A stretch of DNA of 64,000 bases from Tetrahymena elliotti 4EA (GCA_000231825.2 JH720356.1:104250-168249); one strand, 5' to 3'. Shown: positions 48,470-61,600, counted from the stretch's first letter. The notes: generated from the letters alone by a model not told the origin. Numbers and translations are program-made.

Positions 48470-51273
48470 TCATTTCTTCTTTTTAGATTTCTTTTTGCCA
48501 AATTAATCAAATGGATTAACAAATAACATAGAACCAGGAGTGGGAAGTTCTAAGCTTGTTTAAGGTAATCCTTATGGTCTAGAAAGAGATTAAGAAATAG
48601 TTTTAAGAGAGCATCTGATTCCTTTTTTAGCAAAACCTTTTCTTACCTTTTCTATTTCACTTAATTATTCAGATTTGAGTGTGTTACTTGTGATTTTTTT
48701 ATATATATTAGAGAATGGTCTAAAAGAAAACTTGTTATTTTCCCTATGATAAATTTACAAACTTTATTGTTTTCTTCTATGAATCTCTTCTTCATCTGCT
48801 TCATCTCCTAGTTTAGATTAAGTTGATCCAATAATTTTCCCTTTAGCTTGCATAAGCTAAGCAAGTTTATTCTTTTTCATTTGATGTTCCATACCTACCA
48901 CAGGATTTAATTCTGGTTAGCTTTATCTCAATTAGTCCCTAAGATTAACATACATAGTTTTAGGTCTTTCATCTATTTAAGGTTTGTTTTCTTAGGTAAT
49001 TTCTGAACTTTTCTTGGTTAACTATCTCCTTTTTTACTGCTTTGCAGACATAGACTAATCTAACAAATTTTACTCCAATAGGATTTAATCTTAAAAATCA
49101 CTAGCAGCTCTACTTTAAGATCTTTATGATCTAGGTGTCCTAATTGATTAATCTATTTTAGAAGCTATTTCATAAATAGATTCATCATTTGCAGAGGGAT
49201 GTACCATAATTTATTTTTATTCTTTTGGAAGCTTTAGTATATTTATATAATTATTGAATAATGCTTAATCTTCTATCTCTTCAGCTGACATTTATTTCTA
49301 CTCAAAATTCTTTTCAGATAAGACATTTTTAGGCTGTTTTTCCTTAATATAGTTAAATAAAAAATTATTTCAAAAATAAAATTATTTTTTTTATTACTTT
49401 AAGTTTAACTCCCATTTCCTCGAATTTAGACCCATGAGCTGTAATTTCGTTTTTTTTATCTATTTCATTATCCATGATTCCTTTATTTTAAGCCCAATTC
49501 TAAATATGGTTTTATAATTCCTCCTGTTCTCTTTTTTCTTAAACTGCTTTGTTTCTATTGACATACCATATGTTTTCTAGTCTTATTTCTCCTAGCTTTT
49601 AAAAATAAATAAGCTTAGGTATGATAAATAGAAAAAATTTAGATTACCTCATCAGTGGGATTATAATTAAGATAAGTTGATTTTATATCTCCTTAAGGTC
49701 TCACATGGGGGGCATAGCTCATCTCTGTATTTTTGTCTTAACTAAAAGCTTTTCTACTAGGCTATAGAATACCAGGACCTTAGAATGTTTTTCTTAGAGG
49801 TTATTCATGTTAAGGAGTATTCTCTTAATCCTCTTACTATATATCATTTTATATTTCATCTTGCTAAAATTCAGATTCTTTTGATTCTATCTTTGAAAAT
49901 TTGTTAAAATTAAACTAGTTTTGTAGATTTGGTACAGGTGATTATTTTTATGATACATTTGTACTTTAAAAAAATGCAAAACTACCAGAGTAATTCCAAG
50001 GTGTAGTGTTAATTACTCCTGGGGATCTTAACCTCTCTCCTTCTTAGTAATTAGTTTGAGCTGAAGCTAATCCACCTCTACTAGCACCTCTTGAAATCAA
50101 ATCTACATTACTCAATAATCTAAGAGATTAATAGTTAGTAGAAGGACGACTACCTTGTGTATAAGGTCTAGCTTAGTTAAGCATTACAGTAGCAGGTCTT
50201 GATTAATTTGTTGTAGAAAAAGGTATTTCAAGCAGGTCTCTTTTAGTAAACTCTTTAATTCTATTTCATAAGGAATTATAAATATTGAACTGAAAATTAA
50301 GAAATAAATATAAAATAAATTTATTTTTAAAATGATTGTTGCATAGAAATATTTAAAATTAGCCAGCCAAACAGCTTTACCAAGTTTTTAAAAGTTTTTA
50401 TGAAATAGTTATTTGTTAAATTTCCATTTAATTGATTGATTAATATTTATAAATAATTAAAACTGCTATGCTCAATATAATTAATAAGAACTTGTCTTAC
50501 ATTCATTCTTGAAAAATTGTTCTAAAATTTAAGTTGTTATTACAAACTTTTTAATAAATAAAAATACCTATCCTCAGGTGGATCTAAATGTGAATGCTTC
50601 GATCTATGGTGGTTGAAGTAATCATCTAAATTGCCTGAAGGGAAAAATGCTTATGTTGAATCTTTTAGTGTCATACTTGAAAACAAATTATTCTGACTTG
50701 ATGTGCCAGGTCTAGAAGCAGTAGAAACTCTTCCTCCTTGAGTTTGAGGTCTCAAAGATAAATAAATACCATTTTATCTATCATACCAGTTTTTTAGCTA
50801 CATCAAATAGAATTATTAAACTTGCCGATCTTTAGTATTGACGATTTCTCTTAAATTTTCTAAATTTCATAAAAAAACCATTAGAAAATAACTTCTTGTC
50901 TACATAAGTATCATTTATTCTAAAAAAAGAAAAGAAATCAAAAGTTATTTAAAAGGATACATGCAAGATACTTCATTAAGTTAAACTTAAAACCAACCCT
51001 ATAGATTGGTTTTTTTCCATTTTTGAATTCACTAATATCGCTGTTCCAAATTCTAACTTCATCAACTAGAGCCTTAAAATGTACATTTTTTTCAAGGAAT
51101 ATAGATTTTAAATTCCTAATATCAATATCAAATGCATTAATTTATTCATCAAGTCTTAAAACTCGATTAAGCTCTAAATCGCACCTCTATAATCTTTCTT
51201 CCAGCAATTACCCAACTCCTTTAACTTGTTGGCCTTTACCTCTAATCATTAGAGGTTCATTTGCAATTTGCAT
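48470..51273 (-). CDS. Large Ser/Gln-rich protein with N-terminal coiled coil, unknown, 5 exons
   Basis: Exons, 5' to 3': 51273-50994, 50859-50568, 50260-49648, 49595-49398, 49342-48470; 751 residues; introns of 134, 307, 52 and 55 bases. The first 130 residues are helical (LLEERLQRCDLELNRVLRL, NLKSIFLEKNVHFKALVDEV, YRVENLREIVNTKDRQVQQF, YLMQLKNWYDRQNG). The middle is Ser/Arg/Gln-rich and disordered (GGRVSTASRPGTSSQ, RPYTQGSRPSTNY, GASRGGLASAQTN). A Trp-containing helical segment (ENIWYVNRNKAVQEKREQEE) and a basic tail (FGKKKSKKKK) follow. The intron 50860-50993 has a GTTTTA donor; two other placements were tested and break the frame. No family recognised. The coiled-coil-plus-disordered layout resembles ciliary or basal-body linkers, but this is inference. 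Confidence 0.62.
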
Positions 51274-52392
51274 TTTGCCAATTTACTATTGCTAAGTATA
51301 TTAATTGAATAAATATGTTATATTTATATTATTGTCTTATTCTAATTGAAAAAATGTAAAATTTGATTAAAGCTGAAATAATTATTTTTTGTTTTGTTTG
51401 TTTTTTTGTTTGTAAATTCTATTCGAGCGAGTTAGTTATCAAAAATAAGTAATATACTTAATATAGATACTGTATTTAGAATTCATTTAACTGTTATTTG
51501 GGCTAGTTAATCTTGATCCATTCTTTCATCTTTTTATATTTAAATAGATATTTATCAATTCAAGAATTCATATTATTATTTGCTTAAAAATTTCTTAAAA
51601 TATTTTTCAAATTTAAAATTTCTTTTAAAAATAGTTAATTAATAATCCTTAAAAATCCTTAAAAAAGCATTTCCAAGTTAAAATTGAAAAATAGTTTAAA
51701 AATTAAAACATGTAATAAAGAACCTAAATAGTTTTCGTCTTCAATAAATAAAATTTGTTATATGAAGTTTTAAGATTCAATATTTTTAAAAGAATAAAAA
51801 TTTAAGAAATTCAATTTGAATAGAATTTCACATAAATATTAATTAAGAATTTTTTAAGCAAATAAATATCTAATAAAAACAAATAAAAAAATTTATGCAT
51901 TTTGCATATTAATATCGGTTAAAATGTTTTAAATTTTACTTTTAAAAAAAAATGTATTGAAATCAAAATATAAATAAAATAATTCAATGAAAAAAGAAGA
52001 TTTGGTTTGATGAATTTAGAAATTGATGATTAAGAAATAAAGAAATTGTGATCAAACATATTTTTAAACATACATAGATAATATTTATTCTCAAAAAGAG
52101 ATTAAGAATTTGATCTCACAATTATATTTTATTCCATTTTTAATATTTTAATATAGAAGATGTTTTTATTTAGATAGTTAAAGCAAATAGATCTTTTTCT
52201 GTCGGAACTTTATAAAAATATTTTTAATTAGAAATTCTTGAAAAATATTAGATTTTAGGTTAAAACTGATAATTTAAAACCAAATTAGGAGAAAATTTAT
52301 GAATAAATATTTTTCAGGTAAATGAATACACAATAGTTTAATATCTAAAATGTAAAGGTTTATGAATAAATAAATTGGTCAATTTATATAGA
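51274..52392. other. Intergenic
   Basis: 1.1 kb AT-rich spacer between minus-strand genes. It includes several TTTTTGTTTG-like runs near 51390; no gene recognised. Confidence 0.55.
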
Positions 52393-53265
52393 TCATATTA
52401 ATTCTTAAATTTTATTAAGGTATGATGGATCTTTAAAAAGATTTTCACAAAGATAAGAACGTAAACTAGAATCAATTTTTTATTTAGATTCAATTTTACT
52501 TTTAGTAGAATTCTTACAAGCTTCAAAGAATGAATAAATTTTGTCATAACTTTATATTTTTTAATTGGTAATTTATATTGTTAATTCAAGCTCCTAGAGT
52601 TAGTTAATATTATGATTATTATCATTATTAAATAGCTAAATTATAATATTGCCATATATATCATTTTAAGATAAATTTTTTGTTTATTGATTTTACTAAT
52701 TTTTATGCAACTAGCTCATTAGATAAAGTTCAGCTAAGAAAATTTTGAATTCCAACTTGTTGTTGTCAAATCTACAATATATATTATCCAAAAAAGAATA
52801 TTTGCATTATTTTATATTTTTAATATTGAAGTACTCCATATCCTTTTATACATAGAACAAAAGAGAAAAGACAAACTGATTAATTTATTATTCTGTTTAT
52901 AGTTTTTAAAATCCTTGCCTTAAATCAAACCAATCCTATATATCTCTTTTTAAAATAATGGCAAAAAAAGGCGCTTATCTTTCTTTATCACTGATCTAAT
53001 CAATTTTTTCTCCAACTTTTTGATATAATTCTATCATGTTTTATTTATTATTATGAATGCAGAAAGCTTTGCAATTTTTAATTCTTTCACTTGTTTTATC
53101 TTTTACATCATTAATTACAAAATAGTTTTTTTATGAAAGCTCCTCATTTTCTTATTATTTTGTAACTACTATGTTATACTTAGTTTGCAATTGCCCAGTC
53201 AATTCATAATTGCTAGACTTAGGATCTATTTATTTTAGGGTGATATTTATTTTCTTACTCTACAT
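52393..53265 (-). CDS. Unknown protein, possibly a degenerate kinase-like fold
   Basis: Intronless, 290 residues, ATG at 53265-53263 (MQSKKINITLKQIDPKSSNY), TGA at 52395-52393, no internal TGA. The order of segments loosely recalls a protein kinase N-lobe to C-lobe passage: NIVVTKQQENEE, YFVINDVKDKTSERI, FFAIILKRDIQDWFDL (hinge-like), FVFSLLFYVQKDMEYFNIKN (like the helix before a catalytic loop), CKYSFLDNIYCRFDNNKLEF. The HRD, DFG and Gly-rich motifs are absent, so if related it would be a pseudokinase. The last 100 residues are Asn/Gln-rich. The resemblance is weak and a novel fold is equally likely. The gene itself is supported by the full-length open frame and composition. Confidence 0.55.
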
Positions 53266-54012
53266 TTTTAAAATTGTAATTTTAATCCTCAAAAATCAAT
53301 TAGAATATTTAAAAAAAGAAAGATTAATAATCAAATTAATTATCTCATAAAATTAAAACAAAAACTAAAGTGTATGTATGTATCTTCTTCTTCTCCTTCT
53401 TTTTTATTATTTTAAATATAAGATCATTTTAATTTCAAGTTACTTTAATAATTAAATATCACCTTAAATTAATCATTTAAAATTAACTAGCTGTAATAAA
53501 CACATTCAATATTTATGAAAGTAAATAAAAATTGACAAATTTATTTTTTTTATTTAATCATTCATTCATTCTTCTCTTAATTTTAAAGTAGTAAAGAGAT
53601 TTCTCTTTTTTAATACTTAAAAGAATAAATGAGTCACTTTTATAAACAGATAACATTATCAATTTGAATATCAACCAAAGCCTCTTGATAATAAGCATTT
53701 CATCAATTTTACAAGGCAAGTGATATAAAAGTATCACTCTATAAATTAAGAATTTAGTCTTATTATTTTAATAAAAAATTAATCTATAAAATAAAATTGA
53801 GTTACTAAAAAAACATTCAATAAAAAAACAAGACATATTATTAGTTTATTTTGCTTATTTAATCAATAAATTTAATTATTGTTCTGCTTATTTAAAAAAA
53901 TAAAATTTATTTTAATTAAAATTAATTATTTTAATTCTACTGTAAATATGATTGTTATAATAATTAATACTCTTATTTTGATTTTTTTTAATTTACAAAC
54001 ACACTAATTTTT
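53266..54012. other. Intergenic
   Basis: About 750 AT-rich bases, including a TTCTTC-type pyrimidine run near 53383-53402; nothing else recognised. Confidence 0.6.
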
Positions 54013-55987
54013 TCATTCTTCTGCTAATTTTAATAATTCTTCTACAGATAATTTTTCTCCTTTTCTCTTTTGGCTCTCTTCTTAACGCTATTCTATGGTC
54101 CTTTTAAGATTATCTAAACTTTTATTTACATATCCTTTCTTTTCTATGTCATCATTAACATTATATTCTTTAATCTTTTCTTTAGCATCAAATATTTAGA
54201 ATGCTCTATCACCAGTGGCCTAGAATTTAAGTTCATGCTTAACCCAACTATTTGGATTAGAGACTGTTTTCATTTTTTAGGAGAATTCTGCTAACTTTTT
54301 CATGTAACCACCTTAACGCTTTTCGAGCTACTTCTTCTCTAAATATTTTTATCTTCTTTTTTCAACATTAGTGAGAAGCTTATTATTTTCTGATTTATTT
54401 TTTCTCTAAATAAAATATGTAAAATAAGATAATGTTTTTTAAGTTTAAAATTTTAATTTATTTTACAGCAGATTCTGAAGCTGTTCCTTGACCATCTCTT
54501 TTTTATTACAAGAAAGATATTCTTAAATTTTCATATTCCTCCTTTTGCTTTTGTCTTATTTTCCTTTTAAAATCAAAAGAATTTTTAAGAAATTTTTTAC
54601 TATTTTAATAAATTGTACTTTTCTTCTTCATTTTGATAATCTTCTGAGTCAGTTGAAGAATATGATTCATTCTCACTTTCTGACTTAGATGACTCACCTT
54701 CATCATCCCAATATAATTCGACTTTACCTGTTTATTTATTTATCCTTTTCTTATAATTAAGCAAATCTTTATTTTCTTCTGCTAACTTTCCTTTAACTTC
54801 TATAACTTCATTTTCCTTAAATACTTTTTTAGTAATTTCTTCTTTAACTCCATCTTATTTTGCTTGCTTTACTCTGTCAAATAATTTTTTTTTCTTATTT
54901 TCTTCTTCTTCCTACAACTATTTCTTTTTTCTTTATTGCATTAAAAAATTTGTTTCATTATGCAAAATTGATTTTATTTAAAATTTACTATAAAGTTTCT
55001 ATATCTACTGCTGTTTGTTTGCTGAATTTATCATCTTCACTTATGTCATGAATATTCATTATTTAACATTTATCTTATGGTTTTTTAAAGTCATCCTTAC
55101 TACTGCTTTTATTATTTTATTCTTATTAATTATCACTATCATCATCTTCATCCATTCCATCTTCATCTTCTTCATCATCATCTGCAAATGAAAGCAAATT
55201 CTTATTTTAAAAATTCTTTTTCTTTTGCTCTTCTTCTTTTTGCTTTTGCAATAATATCTCTTTCTTTTTTTTCTCATTTTCTATTCTAAATCTTTACTCT
55301 TCTTCATCCTCTTCTGATTCAGATCCACTACTATACTTTTGATCTTTGTTTTAATTCAATTTTGAAAATTTTATCGCTTGATCACTTCTTAGAACAATAT
55401 CATCAAAAGGATTTTATACTACATTTATTTTAACTATTCTTGGAGGATTTAATGGTTTATCATTTTAATCCGTTTCCATCTATTAAAGCTAAAGCAAATT
55501 ATAAACAGAATCACCAGTTACTTTTCCAAATATTGTATGTTTTTTATCAAGCCAAGGGCATTCATCAAAAGTTATAAAAAACTAACTAGTATTCGTATTA
55601 GGTTTACTTTCGTTTGCCTATTTAATAGAATTAAATATTACTTACAACAAAAACTAACTTAAATATTTCTAATATTCTCATTACCATGGCTACAATACCT
55701 CTATGTGAGAATTTTAATCTTTAATGGAATTCATCCTTAAAAGGTTCTCCATAAATACTTTCTCCTCCTTTTCCAGTTCCTGTGGGATCTCCACCTTAAA
55801 TCATAAACTTAGGAATCAATCTATGAAAGATTGTATCATCATAATATCCTTCAAGACATAGTTAAATAAAATTTCTGCAAGCTTTAGGAGCTTCGAGAGT
55901 CCAAAGTTCTACATCAATGTCTCCCATAGATGTTCTTATAATAACTTTACCACTGGTAGGTGGTTCTGAAGCATAAACGCTTGACAT
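54013..55987 (-). CDS. CWC27: CWC27-type spliceosomal cyclophilin, 5 exons
   Basis: Peptidyl-prolyl isomerase-fold protein of the activated spliceosome. Exons, 5' to 3': 55987-55685, 55617-54989, 54930-54619, 54563-54467, 54405-54013; 577 residues. Residues 1-165 are the cyclophilin domain: MSSVYASEPPTSGKVIIRTS, IDVELWTLEAPKACRNFIQL, DDTIFHRLIPKFMIQGGDPT, GKGGESIYGEPFKDEF, SQFFITFDECPWLDKKHTIF, GKVTGDSVYNLL. Then NPFDDIVLRSDQ and a long acidic and basic coiled tail ending with NPNSWVKHELKFQATGDRAF, which aligns with the tail of known CWC27 proteins. The active-site Arg, Gln, Phe and Trp positions look intact. The 58-base intron 54931-54988 is inferred from a frame change; an apparent TGA in the read-through would otherwise end the protein. 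The third intron has two possible donors (54600 or 54618); I chose the longer intron. Confidence 0.88.
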
Positions 55988-56559
55988 TTTAAAACTAAAT
56001 TGATTGCTATTTAATTGCTTATTCTAATAATTTAAATGAATGAATAAATGAATTAAAATTTATATGTTTATTAAATATCTAATGATTGATTTAATTAATC
56101 TATGTAATTTTTTTAAGAGTAAGTAAGCATATTATTTAATACATTGAGTGTCTCACAAAATATCTAGATTTGTAATAATATTTAACCATTTTAGATTTCC
56201 TAAAAATTATCAAAAAAAATTTAATTATTAAGTCATTCATTTTTTTATAAAAATGTTTAAAGCATGCTCATATTATTCTATTTTAGAAATTGATAATATC
56301 TATCTTATGACTTTGCTTAAATAATGTACTGTGATCAAAAAAAATTGAAAATATCTTTTAAACACTAATCATCCTTAAAATTTAACAATTAATCAAACTT
56401 TATTTTTTTGGATCAATTCATATTAAGTTAGATCAAGCTAATGTTTTAAGAAATATTTATCTATTTTAAACTAAAATACAATAAACATAAAATGAATTTA
56501 CTTTAAAACTATTACTAAATTTATAAATAAGTGCTATTTATTTTATTTTTTGCATCTCA
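55988..56559. other. Intergenic
   Basis: About 570 AT-rich bases between the CWC27 start and the 3' end of the RPE gene; nothing recognised. Confidence 0.6.
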
Positions 56560-57534
56560 TCATTATGAAATAAAATGCTAAACTCTTTCTTTCATAAAAG
56601 CCATTGCTTTTTTAGGATCAGCATGGTTAACAATACCAGAACCTGAGACAATGACATTAGCTCCAGCCTTTGCAACTATATCAATGTTATCACAAACTAT
56701 GCCACCATCAACCTAAATATCAAGTTTAGGATAACTCTTTCTTAAAAGTTCAACCTTTTACATCATATCATGCATAAACTTTTATCCTCCAAAACCAGGC
56801 TCTATATTATAAATAAATACAATATTTATTGCAACTTAAAAATGATAATCATTTTTATGATATTACCAACTGTCATAATTAAAACCATATCAACTAAGTT
56901 ATTATCAATAAGTCTCTTAAGATTATCATCAATTTAAGTTTTAGGTTTAATAGCAATACCTACTCTCATTCCAGTTTATTTGATTTACTTGCAAAGTTCC
57001 TCTTGGTTTTCTATAAGTAATATTTTTTTAATACAAATATGCTCATAATTTATTTAAAGCTATACCAACAGCTTCATAGTGGAAAGTATATTAATCTGCT
57101 CCTGCATTATGGAAATCTTTAACCCACTTTTGAGGTTCAGAAATCATCAAGTGGCAATCAAAAAATCCTTAAACTTTTTTTCTAAGGCACTTGACAACTG
57201 TTTAACCAAAAGTAAAGTTAGGAACAAAATGACTAATAATTAAAAATAATAATTAGCTTTATTAAACTATCTCACTATAAGATATTTATTTTAGCATTCT
57301 GCTATTATAAATGCTTTTCTACTCAAATCGAAAACAAAAAAACCATTTACCCATCCTTTTCATTAAAATAATACATAAAAATATGTTAAACTTAATAATT
57401 TGAAATACCATGACATCAATATGTAGCCAATCAGCACCTTATTCATTAAGCTTTTGGCATTCTTCAGCAAGGCTAGAAAGATCAGCTGATAAAATTGAAG
57501 GAGCTATAATAGCTTTTAATTATTTTTCTGACAT
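56560..57534 (-). CDS. RPE: Ribulose-phosphate 3-epimerase, 5 exons including a 5-base microexon
   Basis: Interconverts ribulose 5-phosphate and xylulose 5-phosphate in the pentose phosphate pathway; cytosolic TIM barrel. Exons, 5' to 3': 57534-57409, 57355-57351, 57232-57066, 57010-56867, 56801-56560; 227 residues, the usual family length. Motifs: IIAPSILSADLSSL near residue 10; LHIDVMDGHFVPNFTFG with His38 and Asp40 as metal ligands; CHLMISEP with His71; HYEAV; EPGFGGQKFM (phosphate-binding loop); DIQVDGGI with the catalytic/metal Asp; VSGSGIVN. Introns are 53, 118, 55 and 65 bases. The two bases GG of Gly44 and the codon for Asp43 come from the 5-base exon; omitting it would delete MDGH and shift the frame. 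Function is secure. Confidence 0.95.
57351..57355 (-). other. 5-base microexon (GATGG) of the RPE gene
   Basis: GATGG is flanked upstream by an AG acceptor (...GAAAAG) and downstream by a GTAAATGG donor. Exon 1 ends exactly after the Met codon of DVM and exon 3 starts with T-CAT-TTT-GTT. Only insertion of these five bases yields M-D-G-H-F-V-P-N, invariant in RPE, and keeps the frame. Confidence 0.8.
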
Positions 57535-58602
57535 TTTGTAAAAAGTAGATATTTTTTTATGAAATTAGATTAAATTAATTAATTTTGGTTTTTATTTAAT
57601 TATAATTATTGAGATTATCATCAAAAATATATATTTCTGTTAATAAAATTACTAGCAAAGAAATAAAATCTAGAAGAACAATTAATTTTTAAGGATTCAA
57701 TAATTATCTTAATTAATCTCTGAGTAAACTAATACAATTTAAAAAGTTTACTACTAACTAATTAATTACTTAAGTTAAGAATATTATTTAAGAACTATTA
57801 TAAATCTACTCTTTAATTGATACATCTTTTAGAATAAGAATATTTAATACCACATAAGTAATATATACATATAATTTTTTCATAAGTAAAAAAAATCTAC
57901 AAAATATAATGTGTATTTTTAAGTTAAGCTGAAATAAGTTAAGCTAAAATCTAGATCTATCTTAAATTATAAATTTTTAACTAATAAAAATCTTTTTAAA
58001 AAATATTTTATTTCTTTCTTTTGAGAATAAAAGGTATTAAGAATAATAATCGTACTTTTATTTCTTATTTAATGATAAAAATTTCTAGTGATTTAAAGGT
58101 TATTCTTTATCATTTAATTCAAACTATAAAGCTTTAAAATAATAAGTATATATTGTATTTAATTTGTTTTCATCACAAAAATTCTTCTTACTTTCTTTAG
58201 AATAAATTAAATAAATAAAATAGTGATTTTTAAAGTTTATAATATTACATTAAGGATTGTGATAGTTAGAGTATTTATGTATCAAAAAAATATAAATATC
58301 TTATTTTTATAAATTATAAAAATAATAATTTAATTTTTTGGTATTGAATTTTTAAAAATATTTTAATTTAATTGTATGGTGACTGATTGATTAATTAGTA
58401 TATTTGAAAACTTTTCTTTTTCAATTTTGTATCAAAATGATATTCATGAGAAAGATATTAGAAGTCTTTTTGCAATTAGTGGAAATTAATTATTTTTTGT
58501 AGAAGGAAAAAAAAATCAAAAAATTTTTAAAAATTAATTCACATTAAAAACATTAAAAGATATATTGGCAAAAGGAAAAGGTAAAAGAACGAAAACATAT
58601 AG
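57535..58602. other. Intergenic, between divergent genes
   Basis: About 1.07 kb AT-rich spacer between the RPE start (minus) and the Asn/Gln-rich gene start (plus); nothing recognised. Confidence 0.6.
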
Positions 58603-61600
58603 ATGAGTGGTGGTGACATTAAGAAAAGAAGTAATCGATGAAATAAAAATTTTCTTTTCACTAAAAAATATTTCAAATCTAATAGACTGGGTAGATATTC
58701 AAAACGACTCAGAAGATGAAGATAAAAATGAAGAAGTTGACTGTAATAAAATTTTAAAAATTGAAGAGAATAAATTTTATTTTAAATTTGATTAGTAGAA
58801 ACTGAAAATGTTAGTAGTAAATAGAATAATTAGCCTAAATAAGCTGAAAAATAGGCATCAAAGGAAAACTCAAATTAGGAGAATTACTAAAACTATGGAT
58901 AAAATAGACATCAATAGGGCGGAAACTAAAATTACAATAATAGAAATTACGATAATCACTAGAATAATAAGAACAAAAGAGATAACTTTAATTAAAGAAG
59001 ACCTTTCTAAGAAAATAGCAATCTTAAAGAAGAATTTAATCAAACATGTAAATTCTATAAATGATTAAATTCATATTTATAAAGTAATATTTTATTTAGA
59101 TGAAGATCAGGTTAGCCAGATCAAAAATTCTTAATCTGACCTTATTACATTTAAGATTGCAAAAAGAGACTAGAATGTTGATGAGTAAGTTGTTAGAAGA
59201 GTCTTTGAGGGGTTAGATATAAAGGAAATTATTCCAGACATTAAATTCTTAAGTAGCTTTAAAGTAAGATTCAATCATGATGATGCTCTGAAAATCATTG
59301 AAATGAAAGTAATACATACATATAAATTTCATAAGAATTTATTTAATATTATTGTGTCTCCTGTATTTACTGTTTGTTTTTCAATTAAAAATTAATTAAT
59401 TTTCCCACTTTATTTATAAATTCTTATCAAACTCACTCTTTTTTAATATAGGATTTACCTTTTTACATCAGAATTTGGGCAGAATCAGCTCCTGGAACAC
59501 AAAAGAAAAAATATGGTAATTTACATTTTAATTAGAATATCTTTTTAATTTTTTACCTATTTCAGATAGACCTTATTACTAGAATTAACATTAAGATAGA
59601 CAATAAGATTATGTAAAATACAATGTAAAATTCTTAAAATTTTATATTTTAAGTTTATTTTAACTAATTTTTGTATAGACTTACCCTCAAAAAGAATAAA
59701 CAAGCTAAGATAAATAAGCATAGCATTCAACTTAGAAATAAAACCCTAATTAAGCCTAATTAGAAAACAATCAAGAATTCAATTATGTTATTAGCAGTAA
59801 GAGGTAATTTGATGAAGATGATGCTAATAATAATAAATTTAAATAGTAAGACAGATATGGAAACAAAGGCTAATATAACCCTAAAAATAACAGTAACTAG
59901 GAAGATTATAAGCCAAAAGGATTTTAAAATAAAAATAGGTAAAACACTAATAATGAAGAAAAGCCATTCTATAAATAAGAACACTATGATGATAATATAG
60001 TAATTAAAAGAAATATGAATAATAAGCCAGCTTAACCAATATAAACTACATAGAATGTTACACATACCAATCCTAGTACTGAAAGTACTAAAACTGAAAA
60101 TAAACCTAAAGCATAAGAATAGCCAGTTCCTTAAACATAAAATTAGTAAGAAAAGCATTAATAATAATAATAATAACAACACACTAAAGTTGAATAAAAG
60201 TAAGATCATCCTTAATAGAGCAAGATAATTAACCAAACTTATCCTTAAAAAAAGTAGCAATAACCTCAAAATGAAAAACCATAAAATGAGTAAAGTCACC
60301 AAGGATAAAGTGAATAAAAGAAAATTTCTTAAAATAATTAAAAGCATCAAACTGAATAAAAGGTTGAGAATAAGTAGGATGAAAAAGCTTCTTCTACTCA
60401 GCAATAAGAGTAAAAAACTCTTCCTGAAAAGAAGGAATAAAAAATAAATACTCATGAAAAGAAGCAAAATGTTGTCCCTCAAGATAAAGAACAAAAGACC
60501 CAAACTGCTGCTCCTGCCAACAACACTTAATAATAAAAAACTCAAGTTGAAGTGAACAAAACTAATTAAGCTTAATAGAGTACTGAAAAAGTAGTTGTTT
60601 AGCAAAAAAGTAGTCAACAATAATAATAAGCATAACACTAAGCTTAAACTGATTAAAAGACTCAAAACTAAACTTAAAAAGAAGAATAAAAGGCTGAATA
60701 AAAAACATAATAAAAAAGCTAAGAGTAATAAGCTGTGAAATAAACAAAATCTGAGAACACAACTCAAGTTTAAGAATAAAATAATACTAATGATGATAAA
60801 GAAAAATTAGATTAAAATTCTTAAAATAAAGACAATCATAATGACTAAAAAAAATATTAAGATAAAAAATATTACAAGGATAATAAGGACAAAAAAACAT
60901 AATAAAAATAGGTTTATATTGAAAAACAGTAAAATTAGAAAGAAGCTTCAGAATAAATCAATAAGATGTATGAATCGGAAGCTCAAATAAAGCAAATATC
61001 TAGTCATGAATACAAATCTTAAGTTAGTGTCGAAATTTATGATGACAATTAAAAGAAAAACCCAAAGTTATATAATGAAAATGAAAATGAGCTTGAAGAT
61101 ATCAACAATGAAAATTTAAATAAATTGAACAGCAAAAAATCTTATGACAGCAATAAAAGACCTTACAAAAAAAATAATAATTATAATAATAATAATAATG
61201 GTAATAATAATAACAACAGCAACAACAATTAATACTAAAGAAAAGATGGAAATTAGTAAAAGTAGACTAAATATGAAAGAAAGTCAGATGTCTAATAAAA
61301 TAATGATAATTAGGGTTAACAAAACCATGATCAGAAAGACAACCAATAGGGTTAACAAAACCATGATCAGAAAGACAACCTATAGGATTAACAAAACCAT
61401 GATTAGAAAGACAACCAATAAGGTTAACAAAGACGAAAGTATTACAAAAATAATTACAACAACAGATAAGGTGACTAGGATTAAAATAATAACAATAATA
61501 ACAACAATTACACCAGCAACAATAATAATAATAATAATGGTAACAACAATAAATAAAACTATTAAAAAAGATATAAGAAATAATTTTAAGATAATGTGAG

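Noticed and set aside
54870..55030. Frameshift or pseudogene in the CWC27 tail
   Set aside because: A 58-base intron with a GTAAAT donor and AAAG acceptor resolves the frame change and gives a continuous coiled tail that matches the family.
58607..59068. Plus frames starting at 58607 and 58808
   Set aside because: They read through the introns 58631-58685 and 58743-58795 or lie out of frame; splicing gives a coherent Asn/Gln-rich protein.
59760..60767. 335-codon minus-strand frame, Leu/Phe/Ser-rich, membrane-like
   Set aside because: It is antisense to the Gln/Asn/Lys-rich coding strand; complements of TAA, AAA and AAT give Leu, Phe and Ile. No signal peptide logic or independent start context; composition is fully explained by the sense gene.
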